Below are positions 34,512 to 42,064 of a stretch of DNA of 64,000 nucleotides, one piece after another. The first letter of the stretch is position 1; the number at the start of each line of letters is the position of its first letter. Source of the stretch: Robertmurraya sp047302285 (GTDB lineage: Bacteria > Bacillota > Bacilli > Bacillales > Cytobacillaceae); NCBI RefSeq assembly GCF_047302285.1, contig NZ_CP154845.1:2294001-2358000 (forward strand), given 5' to 3'. The position numbers and the translations under genes are program-made. The notes below the pieces were generated by a model. The model did not search any database. It was not told the origin of the DNA and saw only the letters and a list, made by a program, of their open reading frames with translations.

Positions 34512-35006
34512 ATGATCAGACAAGGAAAAATTGAGGACATTGACTCACTGATGATGATAGTGAAAGATACTGTAACGATCATGGAAGAAGAAAAAAATGA
34601 TCAATGGAATGATACATATCCAAATGTTGAAATTTTTACTGAAGATGTTGAAAATGCTGCTTTATATGTCATGGAAGCAAACGGCAACCTTATTGGCTCC
34701 ATAACCGTTGACCGAAATGAACCTTTAGAGTATAAGGGAATTCCTTGGATTTATGAAGGTCCAGCCTATACGTTTCATCGTCTTGTTGTCGATCCTAAAG
34801 AAAGAGGAATTGGCATTGCAAGTCAGCTTATACAACATGCAGAGAGCATTGCCATTGAAAAGGGAGTACCTTATTTAAGAATTGACACGTATTCACTCAA
34901 CCTTAAAGCGCAACGTCTATTTACGAAATTAGGGTATAGAAGAGCTGGAGAAATGTCTTTCCATGGTAGACAGTTCCCCTTCTATTGCTATGAAAAAAAA
35001 TTATGA
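34512..35006 (+). CDS. GNAT-family N-acetyltransferase
   Basis: Acetyl-CoA-dependent acyltransferase, 164 residues. The signature region RLVVDPKERGIGIASQLIQHAE forms motif A (acetyl-CoA pyrophosphate loop RGIGIA), followed by LRIDTYSLNLKAQRLFTKLGYRRAGE as motif B. Its substrate cannot be told; proteins of this type often modify small amines or amino acids. RBS AAAGGGGATAG upstream of ATG. Monocistronic. Confidence 0.88.
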   Translation: MIRQGKIEDIDSLMMIVKDTVTIMEEEKNDQWNDTYPNVEIFTEDVENAALYVMEANGNLIGSITVDRNEPLEYKGIPWIYEGPAYTFHRLVVDPKERGIGIASQLIQHAESIAIEKGVPYLRIDTYSLNLKAQRLFTKLGYRRAGEMSFHGRQFPFYCYEKKL

Positions 35007-35130
35007 TACAGTGCTCATTACCCACTACGGTAACACCGCTCCCTCCAAGGCTTCGCGCCTCGAAATCAAACGTTTTCAATCAGCATGAAGGTAATTTGCT
35101 GTATATCATTTCTTTATTTGTCTACACTCT

Positions 35131-35160
35131 TAAAACTCCTGCAATTAAGCAGGAGTTTTT
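35131..35160. terminator. Two-way terminator between GNAT and coat-like genes
   Basis: AAAACTCCTG and CAGGAGTTTT, a 10-bp perfect stem, with T runs on both strands. It sits between convergent genes. Confidence 0.85.
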
Positions 35161-35165
35161 TGTTC

Positions 35166-35468
35166 TTAATGATCCTCTGATAGCTTTAAGGCTGTGTCTG
35201 TAATCTGCATATCGACTTCAAGTTGTTGGCTTAAATCATGAGGATGATAAATCCCTCTTTCAATCATGAAATTTGTGATTCGTTCATGGGTTTGAACAGC
35301 TTTTCTTAGCTCATCTCTCATAGCAGTTCTTAATTCTGGGGTCGTTGTTTCGGTTAAGGCAAAGGCAAGGTTACGCATCCCTGCTTTTGTTGAGACAAGG
35401 AAGTCTGTCGCGATCACTTTATCGGTCATCGCTCCCATCCCCATAATTGTTTTCATCAGATTATTCAT
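35166..35468 (-). CDS. Spore coat CotF-like protein (YraF/YraD type)
   Basis: A 100-residue helical protein with the Coat_F domain: MTDKVIATDFLVSTKAGMRNLAFALTETTTPELR is followed by a long helix and IERGIYHPHDLSQQLEVD. The Coat_F domain forms ferritin-like bundles in spore coat proteins. It overlaps the upstream small gene by 8 bp; the pair forms a - strand operon. A paralogue (36050-36415) is encoded in the divergent operon with the same gene order, as in the B. subtilis yraG-yraF-adhB-yraE-yraD region. GGAG lies nine bases before its ATG. Confidence 0.85.
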   Translation of the reverse strand: MNNLMKTIMGMGAMTDKVIATDFLVSTKAGMRNLAFALTETTTPELRTAMRDELRKAVQTHERITNFMIERGIYHPHDLSQQLEVDMQITDTALKLSEDH

Positions 35469-35670
35469 TTTTATTACTCCTATCTGTTAAATACGTTTTA
35501 AGTTTATGAATAAACTTGGTGTCAGCTGCGACTTCTTGCGTCAGGATTGCTTTTAATTCAGGGTCTTGAACAAGCTTGTTCATTGTTGCGGACTTCGTCA
35601 GGGTTAAGTTTTTCACTATTAAAAGTTCATGTACTTCTAAAGTTTCATGTAGTGCTAAATGCTTCGTCAT
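35461..35670 (-). CDS. Small coat-associated protein (YraG/YraE-like)
   Basis: A 69-residue helical protein beginning LALHETLEVHELLIVKNLTLTK. Start ATG 35670 has AAAGGAG seven bases upstream; the ATG six bases earlier is too close to it. It is paired with the CotF-like gene (8-bp overlap) and is clearly related to the 71-residue product at 35821. Both share HET-E-HE-x5-K and a C-terminal QE/QD-V-helix. A likely partner of the coat protein in a helical complex. Confidence 0.8.
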   Translation of the reverse strand: MTKHLALHETLEVHELLIVKNLTLTKSATMNKLVQDPELKAILTQEVAADTKFIHKLKTYLTDRSNKNE

Positions 35671-35820
35671 GTTCATACTCCTTTCTCTTATCATTTCTAA
35701 TATTTCAATTTCTTAATCTTAATTATTCATTAATCACTAAAGGGGATAAATTACCAAAAAACATAATTGGTAAAGTGATTTTAGAATGGGGAAAGTAAAC
35801 GGTATGTAGGGGGTGAAAAG

Positions 35821-36036
35821 ATGGACAATCAAGAAGTATTGGCTTTTCATGAAACGATGGAGGCTCATGAAATCCTCAATTTTAAAACGATCTGTCTAGT
35901 TAAATCAAAATTATTGCAAGGTATGTGTTTTGATAATGATCTAAAGGCATTAATGCAGAAGGATGTTGAGCAATCGATGAGAGCTATTCAAGAATTGAAA
36001 GAACATTATAAAGGTGCTCGTACAACTCTCACTTGA
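35821..36036 (+). CDS. Small coat-associated protein (YraE/YraG-like), paralogue
   Basis: A 71-residue helical protein with LAFHETMEAHEILNFKTICLVK, the same motif as the divergent gene at 35461-35670. Identity between the two is moderate, so the duplication is old. RBS GGGGGTG upstream of ATG. Its 3' part lies just ahead of the second CotF-like gene. It contains two Cys (positions 25 and 37) that the paralogue lacks. Confidence 0.8.
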   Translation: MDNQEVLAFHETMEAHEILNFKTICLVKSKLLQGMCFDNDLKALMQKDVEQSMRAIQELKEHYKGARTTLT

Positions 36037-36049
36037 AAATGAGGTGGAA

Positions 36050-36415
36050 ATGATGAACGAAGATTATCTTGATCCTAAATACGCCGAAGGGATGCCTAAA
36101 ATGGCAGACTCCTCCTTTGCGTTAGATTTTCTTTTATCAATTAAAACCGGGATACGTTATTGCGCTACTGCTTTAACGGAAACAGCAAGCAGTGACCTAA
36201 GAGCTACTTTATTGAAACAAATGGAAGAAGGGATCGATTTATACGAAGAAACGGTCGATCTATTACTTGAAAAAGGATGGCTTTATCCACATGATCTTGG
36301 CAAACAAGTAGAACTCGATATTAAATCGGCAGATATGGCTCTTGCTATCGCAGAAATGGAGCTATTTCCACGTGACACAGACCGATTAGGTACATTTGCA
36401 ACTCCGTACAAATAA
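36050..36415 (+). CDS. Spore coat CotF-like protein, paralogue
   Basis: A 121-residue Coat_F-domain protein: SFALDFLLSIKTGIRYCATALTETASSDLR, then EKGWLYPHDLGKQVELDI. It is paralogous to the 35166-35468 gene, but has a longer N-terminus and a C-terminal extension (ELFPRDTDRLGTF). Start ATG 36050 with GAGGTGG six bases upstream; the frame begins at ATG 36014 but that overlaps the previous gene. The adhB-like gene follows after 24 nt. Confidence 0.85.
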   Translation: MMNEDYLDPKYAEGMPKMADSSFALDFLLSIKTGIRYCATALTETASSDLRATLLKQMEEGIDLYEETVDLLLEKGWLYPHDLGKQVELDIKSADMALAIAEMELFPRDTDRLGTFATPYK

Positions 36416-36439
36416 TTTACGTAACGAAGGGGTGAAACG

Positions 36440-37585
36440 ATGAAGGCTGTTACGTATCAAGGCATAAAAGATGTGTCCGTTAAAGAGGTTAAGGACCCGA
36501 AGATTGAGAAAGCGGACGATATTATCGTAAAAGTAACGACTTCAGCGATATGTGGTTCAGATCTTCATTTAATTCATGGGATGGTCCCCAATATGCCTGA
36601 AAACTTTATTATTGGTCATGAACCAATGGGGATCGTAGAAGAAGTTGGTCCAGAAGTAACAAATGTAAAAAAAGGTGACCGGGTTATCGTTCCTTTTAAT
36701 ATAAGCTGTGGACATTGTTGGTATTGTAGTCAAGGTTATACAAGTCAATGTGATGAAGCCAACCCACATGGAGATATGGGTGCCTATTTCGGATATTCGG
36801 AAAACACAGGCGGATATGCAGGTGGACAAGCTGAATATTTACGCGTTCCTTATGGGAACTTTACACCATGGCGCTTACCGGATGATTGTGAAGTGGAAGA
36901 TGAACAACTAGTCTTACTCTCTGATGCAGCGACAACGGCATATTGGAGTGTAGATAATGCAAGGGTTAAGCAAGGAGATACAGTTATTATACTCGGTTGT
37001 GGTCCGATTGGATTATTAGCTCAAAAGTTTGCTTGGTTAAAAGGCGCTAAGCGGGTAATCGCAGTTGACTACATTGACTATCGTTTGCAACATGCGAAAA
37101 AGACGAATAGTGTTGAAATTGTTAACTTTGAAACAGAAAATCAGCATATAGGCGAATATTTAAAAGAAATGACACATGGTGGGGCTGATGTGGTCATTGA
37201 TTGTGTCGGAATGGACGGAAAAATGACTCCGTTAGAGTTCCTTGCCTCTGGTATGAAACTCCACGGAGGAGCGATGGGGGCGATCGTGACCGCAGCGCAG
37301 GCAGTAAGAAAGTGTGGTACCATCCAGTTAACAGGTGTTTACGGAATGCGCTACAATGGCTTTCCACTAGGAGATATTTTTCAACGAAATGTTGAAATTA
37401 AAATGGGGCAGGCTCACGTAATTCCAATTATTCCACAATTATACCAAATGGTAACGGAAGAGAAAGTAAATCTAGCTGATATTGTGACACATCAGATACC
37501 ACTAACAGATGCTAAAAAAGGATATGAGTATTTTGATACAAAAACAGATAACTGTATCAAGGTCATTCTAAAGCCGCATGGATAG
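36440..37585 (+). CDS. adhB: Zinc-dependent alcohol dehydrogenase (AdhB-like)
   Basis: MDR-family zinc enzyme. Catalytic zinc ligands Cys and His occur in AICGSDLHL and GHEPMG; the structural-zinc loop has CGHCWYCSQGYTSQC. The Rossmann loop is ILGCGPIGLLAQ. The extended loop and Trp-rich region resemble glutathione-independent formaldehyde dehydrogenases. In B. subtilis, adhB sits between the yraE/yraD and yraF/yraG coat-like gene pairs, so the linkage is conserved here, though one pair is divergent. The reaction in spores is unknown. RBS AAGGGGTG. Confidence 0.88.
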   Translation: MKAVTYQGIKDVSVKEVKDPKIEKADDIIVKVTTSAICGSDLHLIHGMVPNMPENFIIGHEPMGIVEEVGPEVTNVKKGDRVIVPFNISCGHCWYCSQGYTSQCDEANPHGDMGAYFGYSENTGGYAGGQAEYLRVPYGNFTPWRLPDDCEVEDEQLVLLSDAATTAYWSVDNARVKQGDTVIILGCGPIGLLAQKFAWLKGAKRVIAVDYIDYRLQHAKKTNSVEIVNFETENQHIGEYLKEMTHGGADVVIDCVGMDGKMTPLEFLASGMKLHGGAMGAIVTAAQAVRKCGTIQLTGVYGMRYNGFPLGDIFQRNVEIKMGQAHVIPIIPQLYQMVTEEKVNLADIVTHQIPLTDAKKGYEYFDTKTDNCIKVILKPHG

Positions 37586-37617
37586 TAGAGAGAGTCATTC
37601 TCCCTACTATTTTTTTA
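37582..37617 (+). terminator. Terminator after adhB
   Basis: ATAGTAG pairs with CTACTAT, with an inner GAGA/TCTC stem, then seven T. It overlaps the adhB stop codon. Confidence 0.85.
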
Positions 37618-37753
37618 TGGATTTGTGAATTACTCCCTATTGATCCAATTAGACTTTTGATGCATTTTGGAGAAAATAATCGAAATTTAGTAGATTTGAA
37701 GGTATAATGATATCTTGGTGAGATTAGATTTTTATAAGGGAGGATTTAGAACG

Positions 37754-38128
37754 ATGGAATGGGCTTTAACTGGACTGTTTATCGTGGCAGCTATACTACT
37801 CATATTTTCTATGTACAAAAATAAGCAAGCTTCAATGATAAAACAACGTGAAATAGACACGGTATATATGTCTATGATGGAGGAAGTAAATAAGCTTCAA
37901 AATCAAATCCGAGTTTTGTCTTTAGAAAATGAAGTGATTTCACAACGAGCTGGCCTAAGTAATGAAGAAAGAGAATTACTACGAGAATTACTAGATTTAT
38001 ATAAGAGAAATTATACAATTGAGGGCATAGCTTCTAAATTCAAGCTTGAACCATCTGAGGTTGAAGAACTACTTGCTCCATATAGTTCATCAAAAAAGGA
38101 AGGGAGAAAGGTAGCAAATGAAAGCTAA
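37754..38128 (+). CDS. Membrane-anchored coiled-coil protein with HTH-like C-terminus
   Basis: A 124-residue protein: one N-terminal transmembrane helix (residues 4-22), a cytoplasmic coiled coil (MMEEVNKLQNQIRVLSLENEV) and a C-terminal HTH-like segment (YTIEGIASKFKLEPSEVEELL). This layout is like SwrB/DUF6115 proteins found near flagellar or rpsB loci, but I cannot confirm the family. Start ATG 37754 with GGGAGG; the longer frame from 37715 begins before this RBS. It overlaps the next gene by 11 bp. Confidence 0.6.
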   Translation: MEWALTGLFIVAAILLIFSMYKNKQASMIKQREIDTVYMSMMEEVNKLQNQIRVLSLENEVISQRAGLSNEERELLRELLDLYKRNYTIEGIASKFKLEPSEVEELLAPYSSSKKEGRKVANES

Positions 38129-38618
38129 TCTGATAAATAGCTTTGCTGCAGGTCTTCTCGTCAGTGCAGGTGTTTCTGGGATTGTCTATTTCTCACAATC
38201 GACTCCTAAAGAAAAAATAGCTCAGGAATCAGTGAAGGCTCCTACGGAAGAAGAAATGAAAACGAACCTCTCAAATGCTGGCTATATTATTTTAACGGAT
38301 TCAGAATGGGACGAACAACTAGCCGCCGTGGAAAAAGAAGCAGAAGCAAAAGTTCAACAAGCTCAAAAAGAACAAACGGATCAATCTGAGAAGCAAGATA
38401 ATGAGGAAGTCGTCTATCGTACGATTGTCAATGTAGCATCAGGAATGACGAGTATCGATGTTGGTAATGCATTAGTGCACGGGAAAATTATTGATAATGC
38501 GATGACCTTTTTCAATGAAGTTGAAAAGAGAGGTTTGGCAAATGATTTAAAGCCCGGTACCTTTGAATTGGATAGTAATATGACAATTGATGAAGTCATC
38601 AATACCATTTTCAAGTAA
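38118..38618 (+). CDS. Membrane-anchored protein with MltG-like C-terminal segment
   Basis: A 166-residue protein with an N-terminal transmembrane anchor (residues 7-25), a charged Q/E/K-rich linker (AAVEKEAEAKVQQAQKEQ) and a C-terminal domain of about 70 residues (GMTSIDVGNALVHGKIIDNAM, TFELDSNMTIDEVINTI) resembling the LysM-like subdomain of MltG/YceG. The catalytic part of MltG is missing, so it is probably not an enzyme. It is translationally coupled to the preceding gene and may bind peptidoglycan outside the membrane. Confidence 0.6.
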   Translation: MKANLINSFAAGLLVSAGVSGIVYFSQSTPKEKIAQESVKAPTEEEMKTNLSNAGYIILTDSEWDEQLAAVEKEAEAKVQQAQKEQTDQSEKQDNEEVVYRTIVNVASGMTSIDVGNALVHGKIIDNAMTFFNEVEKRGLANDLKPGTFELDSNMTIDEVINTIFK

Positions 38619-38682
38619 GATAGCGCAAAAAAAAACAGGAATAAAGTCGTATAACGATTATACAGAACATACATTCTTTTTA

Positions 38683-38691
38683 TGGTATAAT
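38683..38691 (+). promoter_or_regulatory. Extended -10 promoter of toxin transcript
   Basis: TGG-TATAAT, the hexamer at 38686-38691. The -35 is weak. Transcription would begin near 38698, giving a 5' UTR of about 58 nt. Confidence 0.55.
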
Positions 38692-38728
38692 GGATAAGCA
38701 ATAGTTAGGAACTCAAGGGTGGTCAGCT

Positions 38729-38750
38729 CATCCCCAAATGAAAGGGGGTG
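38729..38750 (+). promoter_or_regulatory. Shine-Dalgarno-sequestering hairpin
   Basis: CATCCCC (38729-38735) pairs with GGGGGTG (38744-38750), one G-U pair, 8-nt loop. The 3' arm is the Shine-Dalgarno of the toxin ORF. In addition CTCAAGGGTGG (38712-38722) is the exact complement of CCACCCTTGAG (38841-38851) in the 3' UTR. This double lock is typical of type I toxin mRNAs, which stay silent until processed. Confidence 0.6.
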
Positions 38751-38755
38751 GTGCT

Positions 38756-38839
38756 GTGACAGTATTTGAAGCATTAATGTTTGCGTGTGCTTTTGCAAGC
38801 TTAATCATCGCTGTTCTGTCATTTAACCAAAAAAAATAA
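38756..38839 (+). CDS. Holin-like type I toxin peptide, 27 residues
   Basis: Start GTG 38756 behind a strong AAAGGGGGTG. The 27-residue product begins TVFEAL, has one hydrophobic helix (about residues 6-22) and ends in VLSFNQKK. This is the pattern of the 'putative holin-like toxin' family (Hol_Tox) of small membrane peptides in Bacillus and Lactobacillus. Expected to insert in the membrane and depolarise it when made in excess. It stands between the MltG-like and GGDEF-EAL genes with its own promoter and terminator. The frame is too short to appear in usual gene calls. Confidence 0.75.
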   Translation: MTVFEALMFACAFASLIIAVLSFNQKK

Positions 38840-38970
38840 CCCACCCTTGAGCTAACCGGCTAAGGTGGATTATCCTGTATATGCTGATCCCCTTGAATAG
38901 GACCTGCTATTGTATTGACCGTTCGGTGTTACCAGCACCAACGGTCTTTTTTAGTTTATGCGATCAGTTA
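38829..38970 (-). ncRNA. Candidate antisense antitoxin RNA
   Basis: On the - strand CCACCTTAGC (from about 38867) folds with GCTCAAGGGTGG (bulged stem), followed by GTTA and eight T (opposite 38829-38836): a good intrinsic terminator within the toxin ORF's end. A TATAAT hexamer on the - strand lies at 38977-38982. RNA between the two, about 140 nt, would be antisense to the toxin 3' UTR and stop codon, as in bsrG/SR4-type pairs. The -35 is poor, so ends are approximate. Confidence 0.5.
38917..38952 (+). terminator. Terminator of toxin transcript
   Basis: GACCGTT/AACGGTC plus GGTG/CACC, with one bulged C, form an 11-bp stem, then six T. The toxin transcript would be about 255 nt. From here to 39194 I see only AT-rich sequence and a TGC-TATAAT promoter near 39151, likely for the next gene. 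Confidence 0.85.
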
Positions 38971-39194
38971 CTTATTATTATACATAATTTCATAGAAAAA
39001 GAAAATAGAAAGTATTTAAACATAATGGACTCGAAAAGAAAAAGAAAACATCGAAATATGGGTAAATGGTCAAAATAAGAGTAGGCTTGTATATTTGGAA
39101 GTACTTAATAGTGCTTTTGTATTATCTAAAACGAAAAAAAAATATGCTATAATAACAATTTTGAGAAGAATTATAAAAAATGGAGGCATCATAA

Positions 39195-41723
39195 GTGTCA
39201 ATTAAGAAGAAATTGCCTATTCTCTTTACAATATTAGTACTCTTTATACTAATTGCCAATAATACACATCATTATATACGTTCAAAAAATAGTTTGCTCG
39301 AAAATTATAATCGGGAGATAGCCTTGCTTGCTGAGCTAGTCTCCTATCAAGTCGAGAAGGCCAATGAAGGTGCAAAATATGTGGAAGATATTATCGGTAG
39401 GGAACTTAGAACGGCATCGATTGCGATTAGAAATTCCCTTCCTCCTTCACATGAAGATGTTACAAATGAGCAATTAGAAGATTTAGCTGCTGAGCTTATG
39501 GTCTCACATATTACATTGTTGAAGAAAACAGAGGATGATATTGTCGGGGTAAAATCGTCTGACCCTCATGAAATCAACATGGGCACAAAAGGGTGGGGTT
39601 ATTGGTATGATGCATTTGAACAATTGTTTACAAAAAAACCTGTTGATGTAGAATACGGTTTGACTCTTAAAGATTATTGGTCAGGTCCGATTGAAGTCGC
39701 TTCGAGCAATCCTGACCATACAGATAAATGGGGCTACTTTTACGATGGAAGTACTGATTATATTATTAATCCGTACTTAAGAGATAATGAGGTTCTTGAT
39801 TATGAGAAACGGTTTGGTCCCACAAATGTAATGAATAAGATCACAGAGCATTTTGATGGAGTCCTTGAATTAACCGTTTTTAATCCAAAGAACTTTGGTG
39901 AAGAAGATGAGGTCGTCCATTTAAATGGTAACAGTTATGTACGTTTATCCGCTCAACCTATATGGTATGGTACGTACGATTTCCAGAATGTGAAAAAGGA
40001 TAAAGAATATATTAATTTGGTTCTTGCTTCAAAGAAAACAGAAATTTATGATGAGACGATCAATGGTAAGGAAGTTAAAAAGGCGTTTGTTCCAATTGAT
40101 TTTGATACAGAGGCAGCTTATGTGATAGGGCTAACCTATGATCATGACATTATTCAAAATGCGCTTAATGACGAATTGGCGAACTATGTTATTACTTCAA
40201 TAATTTTTATGATCATGGTGCTAATCTTTAGCTTTATTTTTTCGAATTCGATTACTAAGCCGATTGCTCTTATTGTCGAGCATGTAAACGACCTTGCTCA
40301 AGGAAATTTTGGGAAAAAGATAAAGCTCCATCGGAAAGATGAGCTAGGAAATTTAGCTTGTAATGTCAATACTCTGTCTGATGAATTAAAGACTTACACA
40401 GATGAACTTCGTGAAAGCCAAGAGTTAGTTAAATTCCAAGCATATCATGATCCTCTAACCTTATTACCAAATAGAAGATATATTCAAAAAAAGTTGAAAT
40501 CAATGCTTCACGATGCATCTTTAAATAATAGTGTACTTGCCGTCATTTTCATGGACATTGATCGTTTTAAACACATAAACGATTCGATGGGACATAAAAT
40601 GGGTGATAAACTTATCAAAATGATTTCGGAAAGAATTAAAGAATCTTTGATGCCATATGGTTGTGAAATTGCAAGGCAAGGTGGCGATGAGTTTATCATT
40701 TTGATGAAGGACTTGAGTGAAGAAAAGGTAGAAGAAATAACGAAAGATTTAATTTTTCATATTAAGAGTCCATATAAATTAGGTGACCGTGAAATATATG
40801 TTGGCGCAAGCTGTGGAATTAGTTTTTATCCTCGTCACTCAGAGAATATAGAAGAGCTAATTGTAAATGCCGATATGGCCATGTACTCTGCGAAGAAAAA
40901 TGGTGGGAATAGAGTGACTGTCTTTGATTTAAAAGAGAATCATTTAATGAAAGACACTGTTCATGTTGAAGCCGGGTTGAGGAAAGCGATTTTAGAAGAG
41001 TCGCTAGAGGTTGCATACCAGCCAAAAGTGAATGCTGTGACAGGGAAAATAATTGGTGCAGAGGCTTTAATAAGGTGGAAGGAAAAAGATATGGGTTATG
41101 TTTCTCCAGCTCTCTTTATTCCTATTGCAGAAGACACAGGTTTGATTCAATCTCTTTTTGAAGTCGTCTTACGAAAATCTATCAAGCAAATGAAAGAGTG
41201 GAATAAAGGTTTAGAAGACCCGCTTAAAGTATCAGTCAATGTTTCCGCTGTCCAATTTTTAGACTCTGTCCTTTTTGTTGACAGTGTGAAAGCAGCTCTT
41301 GATGAATTTGATTTTCCAGCACAACAACTGGAGATTGAAATTACCGAAAGTGCTCTATTAAATAATATGAACGATACAATTGAGGCTTTAGAAAAATTAC
41401 ATGCTTTAGGTGTTGCGATCTCCGTCGATGATTTTGGTACAGGTTATTCGTCATTAACTTATTTAAAACGACTTCCAATTGATACACTAAAAATCGACCA
41501 GTCATTCATTCGCGATATCGGCTTCGATTGGTCGAATACAGAAATAGCGAGTGCTATCATTCATTTAGCACGTAGTTTAAAACTTGGGATTATTGCTGAA
41601 GGAGTAGAGGAAGAGCATCAAAAAGAGTTTTTAATTGATAATGGATGTCCAGTGATGCAAGGATATCTTTTTTATAAACCTCTTGGAATTGATGATTTTC
41701 AAAAAGTAATAGATGAGGTGTGA
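39195..41723 (+). CDS. Membrane GGDEF-EAL protein (c-di-GMP turnover)
   Basis: 842 residues. One transmembrane helix at 8-26, an extracellular sensor of about 300 residues (Cache-like; contains GTKGWGYWYDAF), a second helix near 333-352, HAMP (355-405), GGDEF (about 425-580) and EAL (about 600-840). Both catalytic sites look intact: QGGDEF for synthesis; GAEALIRW, ITESAL, DDFGTGYSS and IAEGVE for hydrolysis. Start GTG 39195 with GGAGG ten bases upstream. It may act as a bifunctional enzyme or switch by sensor input. It is the second c-di-GMP gene here after 21244-22749. Confidence 0.92.
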   Translation: MSIKKKLPILFTILVLFILIANNTHHYIRSKNSLLENYNREIALLAELVSYQVEKANEGAKYVEDIIGRELRTASIAIRNSLPPSHEDVTNEQLEDLAAELMVSHITLLKKTEDDIVGVKSSDPHEINMGTKGWGYWYDAFEQLFTKKPVDVEYGLTLKDYWSGPIEVASSNPDHTDKWGYFYDGSTDYIINPYLRDNEVLDYEKRFGPTNVMNKITEHFDGVLELTVFNPKNFGEEDEVVHLNGNSYVRLSAQPIWYGTYDFQNVKKDKEYINLVLASKKTEIYDETINGKEVKKAFVPIDFDTEAAYVIGLTYDHDIIQNALNDELANYVITSIIFMIMVLIFSFIFSNSITKPIALIVEHVNDLAQGNFGKKIKLHRKDELGNLACNVNTLSDELKTYTDELRESQELVKFQAYHDPLTLLPNRRYIQKKLKSMLHDASLNNSVLAVIFMDIDRFKHINDSMGHKMGDKLIKMISERIKESLMPYGCEIARQGGDEFIILMKDLSEEKVEEITKDLIFHIKSPYKLGDREIYVGASCGISFYPRHSENIEELIVNADMAMYSAKKNGGNRVTVFDLKENHLMKDTVHVEAGLRKAILEESLEVAYQPKVNAVTGKIIGAEALIRWKEKDMGYVSPALFIPIAEDTGLIQSLFEVVLRKSIKQMKEWNKGLEDPLKVSVNVSAVQFLDSVLFVDSVKAALDEFDFPAQQLEIEITESALLNNMNDTIEALEKLHALGVAISVDDFGTGYSSLTYLKRLPIDTLKIDQSFIRDIGFDWSNTEIASAIIHLARSLKLGIIAEGVEEEHQKEFLIDNGCPVMQGYLFYKPLGIDDFQKVIDEV

Positions 41724-41792
41724 TCTTTGCCACATTGTTTTTAATATCTATATGCTATTCTTTTCTTACATCGAATAATGGAGGTTTTAAAT

Positions 41793-42032
41793 ATGAGTTG
41801 TGGATGTTCAAGTTTAAAGGATGGCCAAGCAGTAGTAGATCACGTTAAAAGCAAAGGAAAAGATCAACAGCCACCAAGAGTCATTCATGAAATTAATTGT
41901 GAGTGTGGAGAAACATTTCTTTTTGATAAAGTCATCATGAATTGTCCAAAATGTGAGATGACCTATGCGGTTACTCCATGTAGTTCTGGTGATATCAATA
42001 ATATTAAACAAGCGGGAGTTAAGTACGCATAA
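41793..42032 (+). CDS. Small Cys-rich zinc-ribbon protein
   Basis: A 79-residue protein with MSCGCSSLK at the N-terminus and a CEC-GE…CPKCEM zinc-ribbon in the middle, plus a Cys near the end (CSSGD). Eight Cys in all suggest zinc or iron-sulfur binding. Start ATG 41793 with GGAGG eight bases upstream, in preference to ATG 41778, which would overlap that RBS. It may be cotranscribed with the GGDEF-EAL gene 70 nt upstream. Function unknown. Confidence 0.75.
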   Translation: MSCGCSSLKDGQAVVDHVKSKGKDQQPPRVIHEINCECGETFLFDKVIMNCPKCEMTYAVTPCSSGDINNIKQAGVKYA

Positions 42033-42034
42033 TG

Positions 42035-42064
42035 AAAGGTAGGGGAATATCCCTACCTTTCTTC
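42035..42064. terminator. Two-way terminator between zinc-ribbon and protease genes
   Basis: AAAGGTAGGG and CCCTACCTTT, a perfect 10-bp stem with loop GAATAT, and T residues on the + side. The - strand protease gene ends inside it. Confidence 0.85.

Noticed and set aside
35010..35095. tRNA-like or structural RNA sequence after the GNAT gene
   Set aside because: A short AGGC-TTCG-CGCCT hairpin is present, but no cloverleaf or TPsiC box can be built.
38118..38618. Functional MltG transglycosylase
   Set aside because: Only the LysM-like subdomain is recognisable; the catalytic Glu region is missing.
38881..39078. A 65-codon + strand frame downstream of the toxin
   Set aside because: It runs through the toxin terminator hairpin and has no RBS; the region is better explained as the toxin 3' UTR and next promoter.
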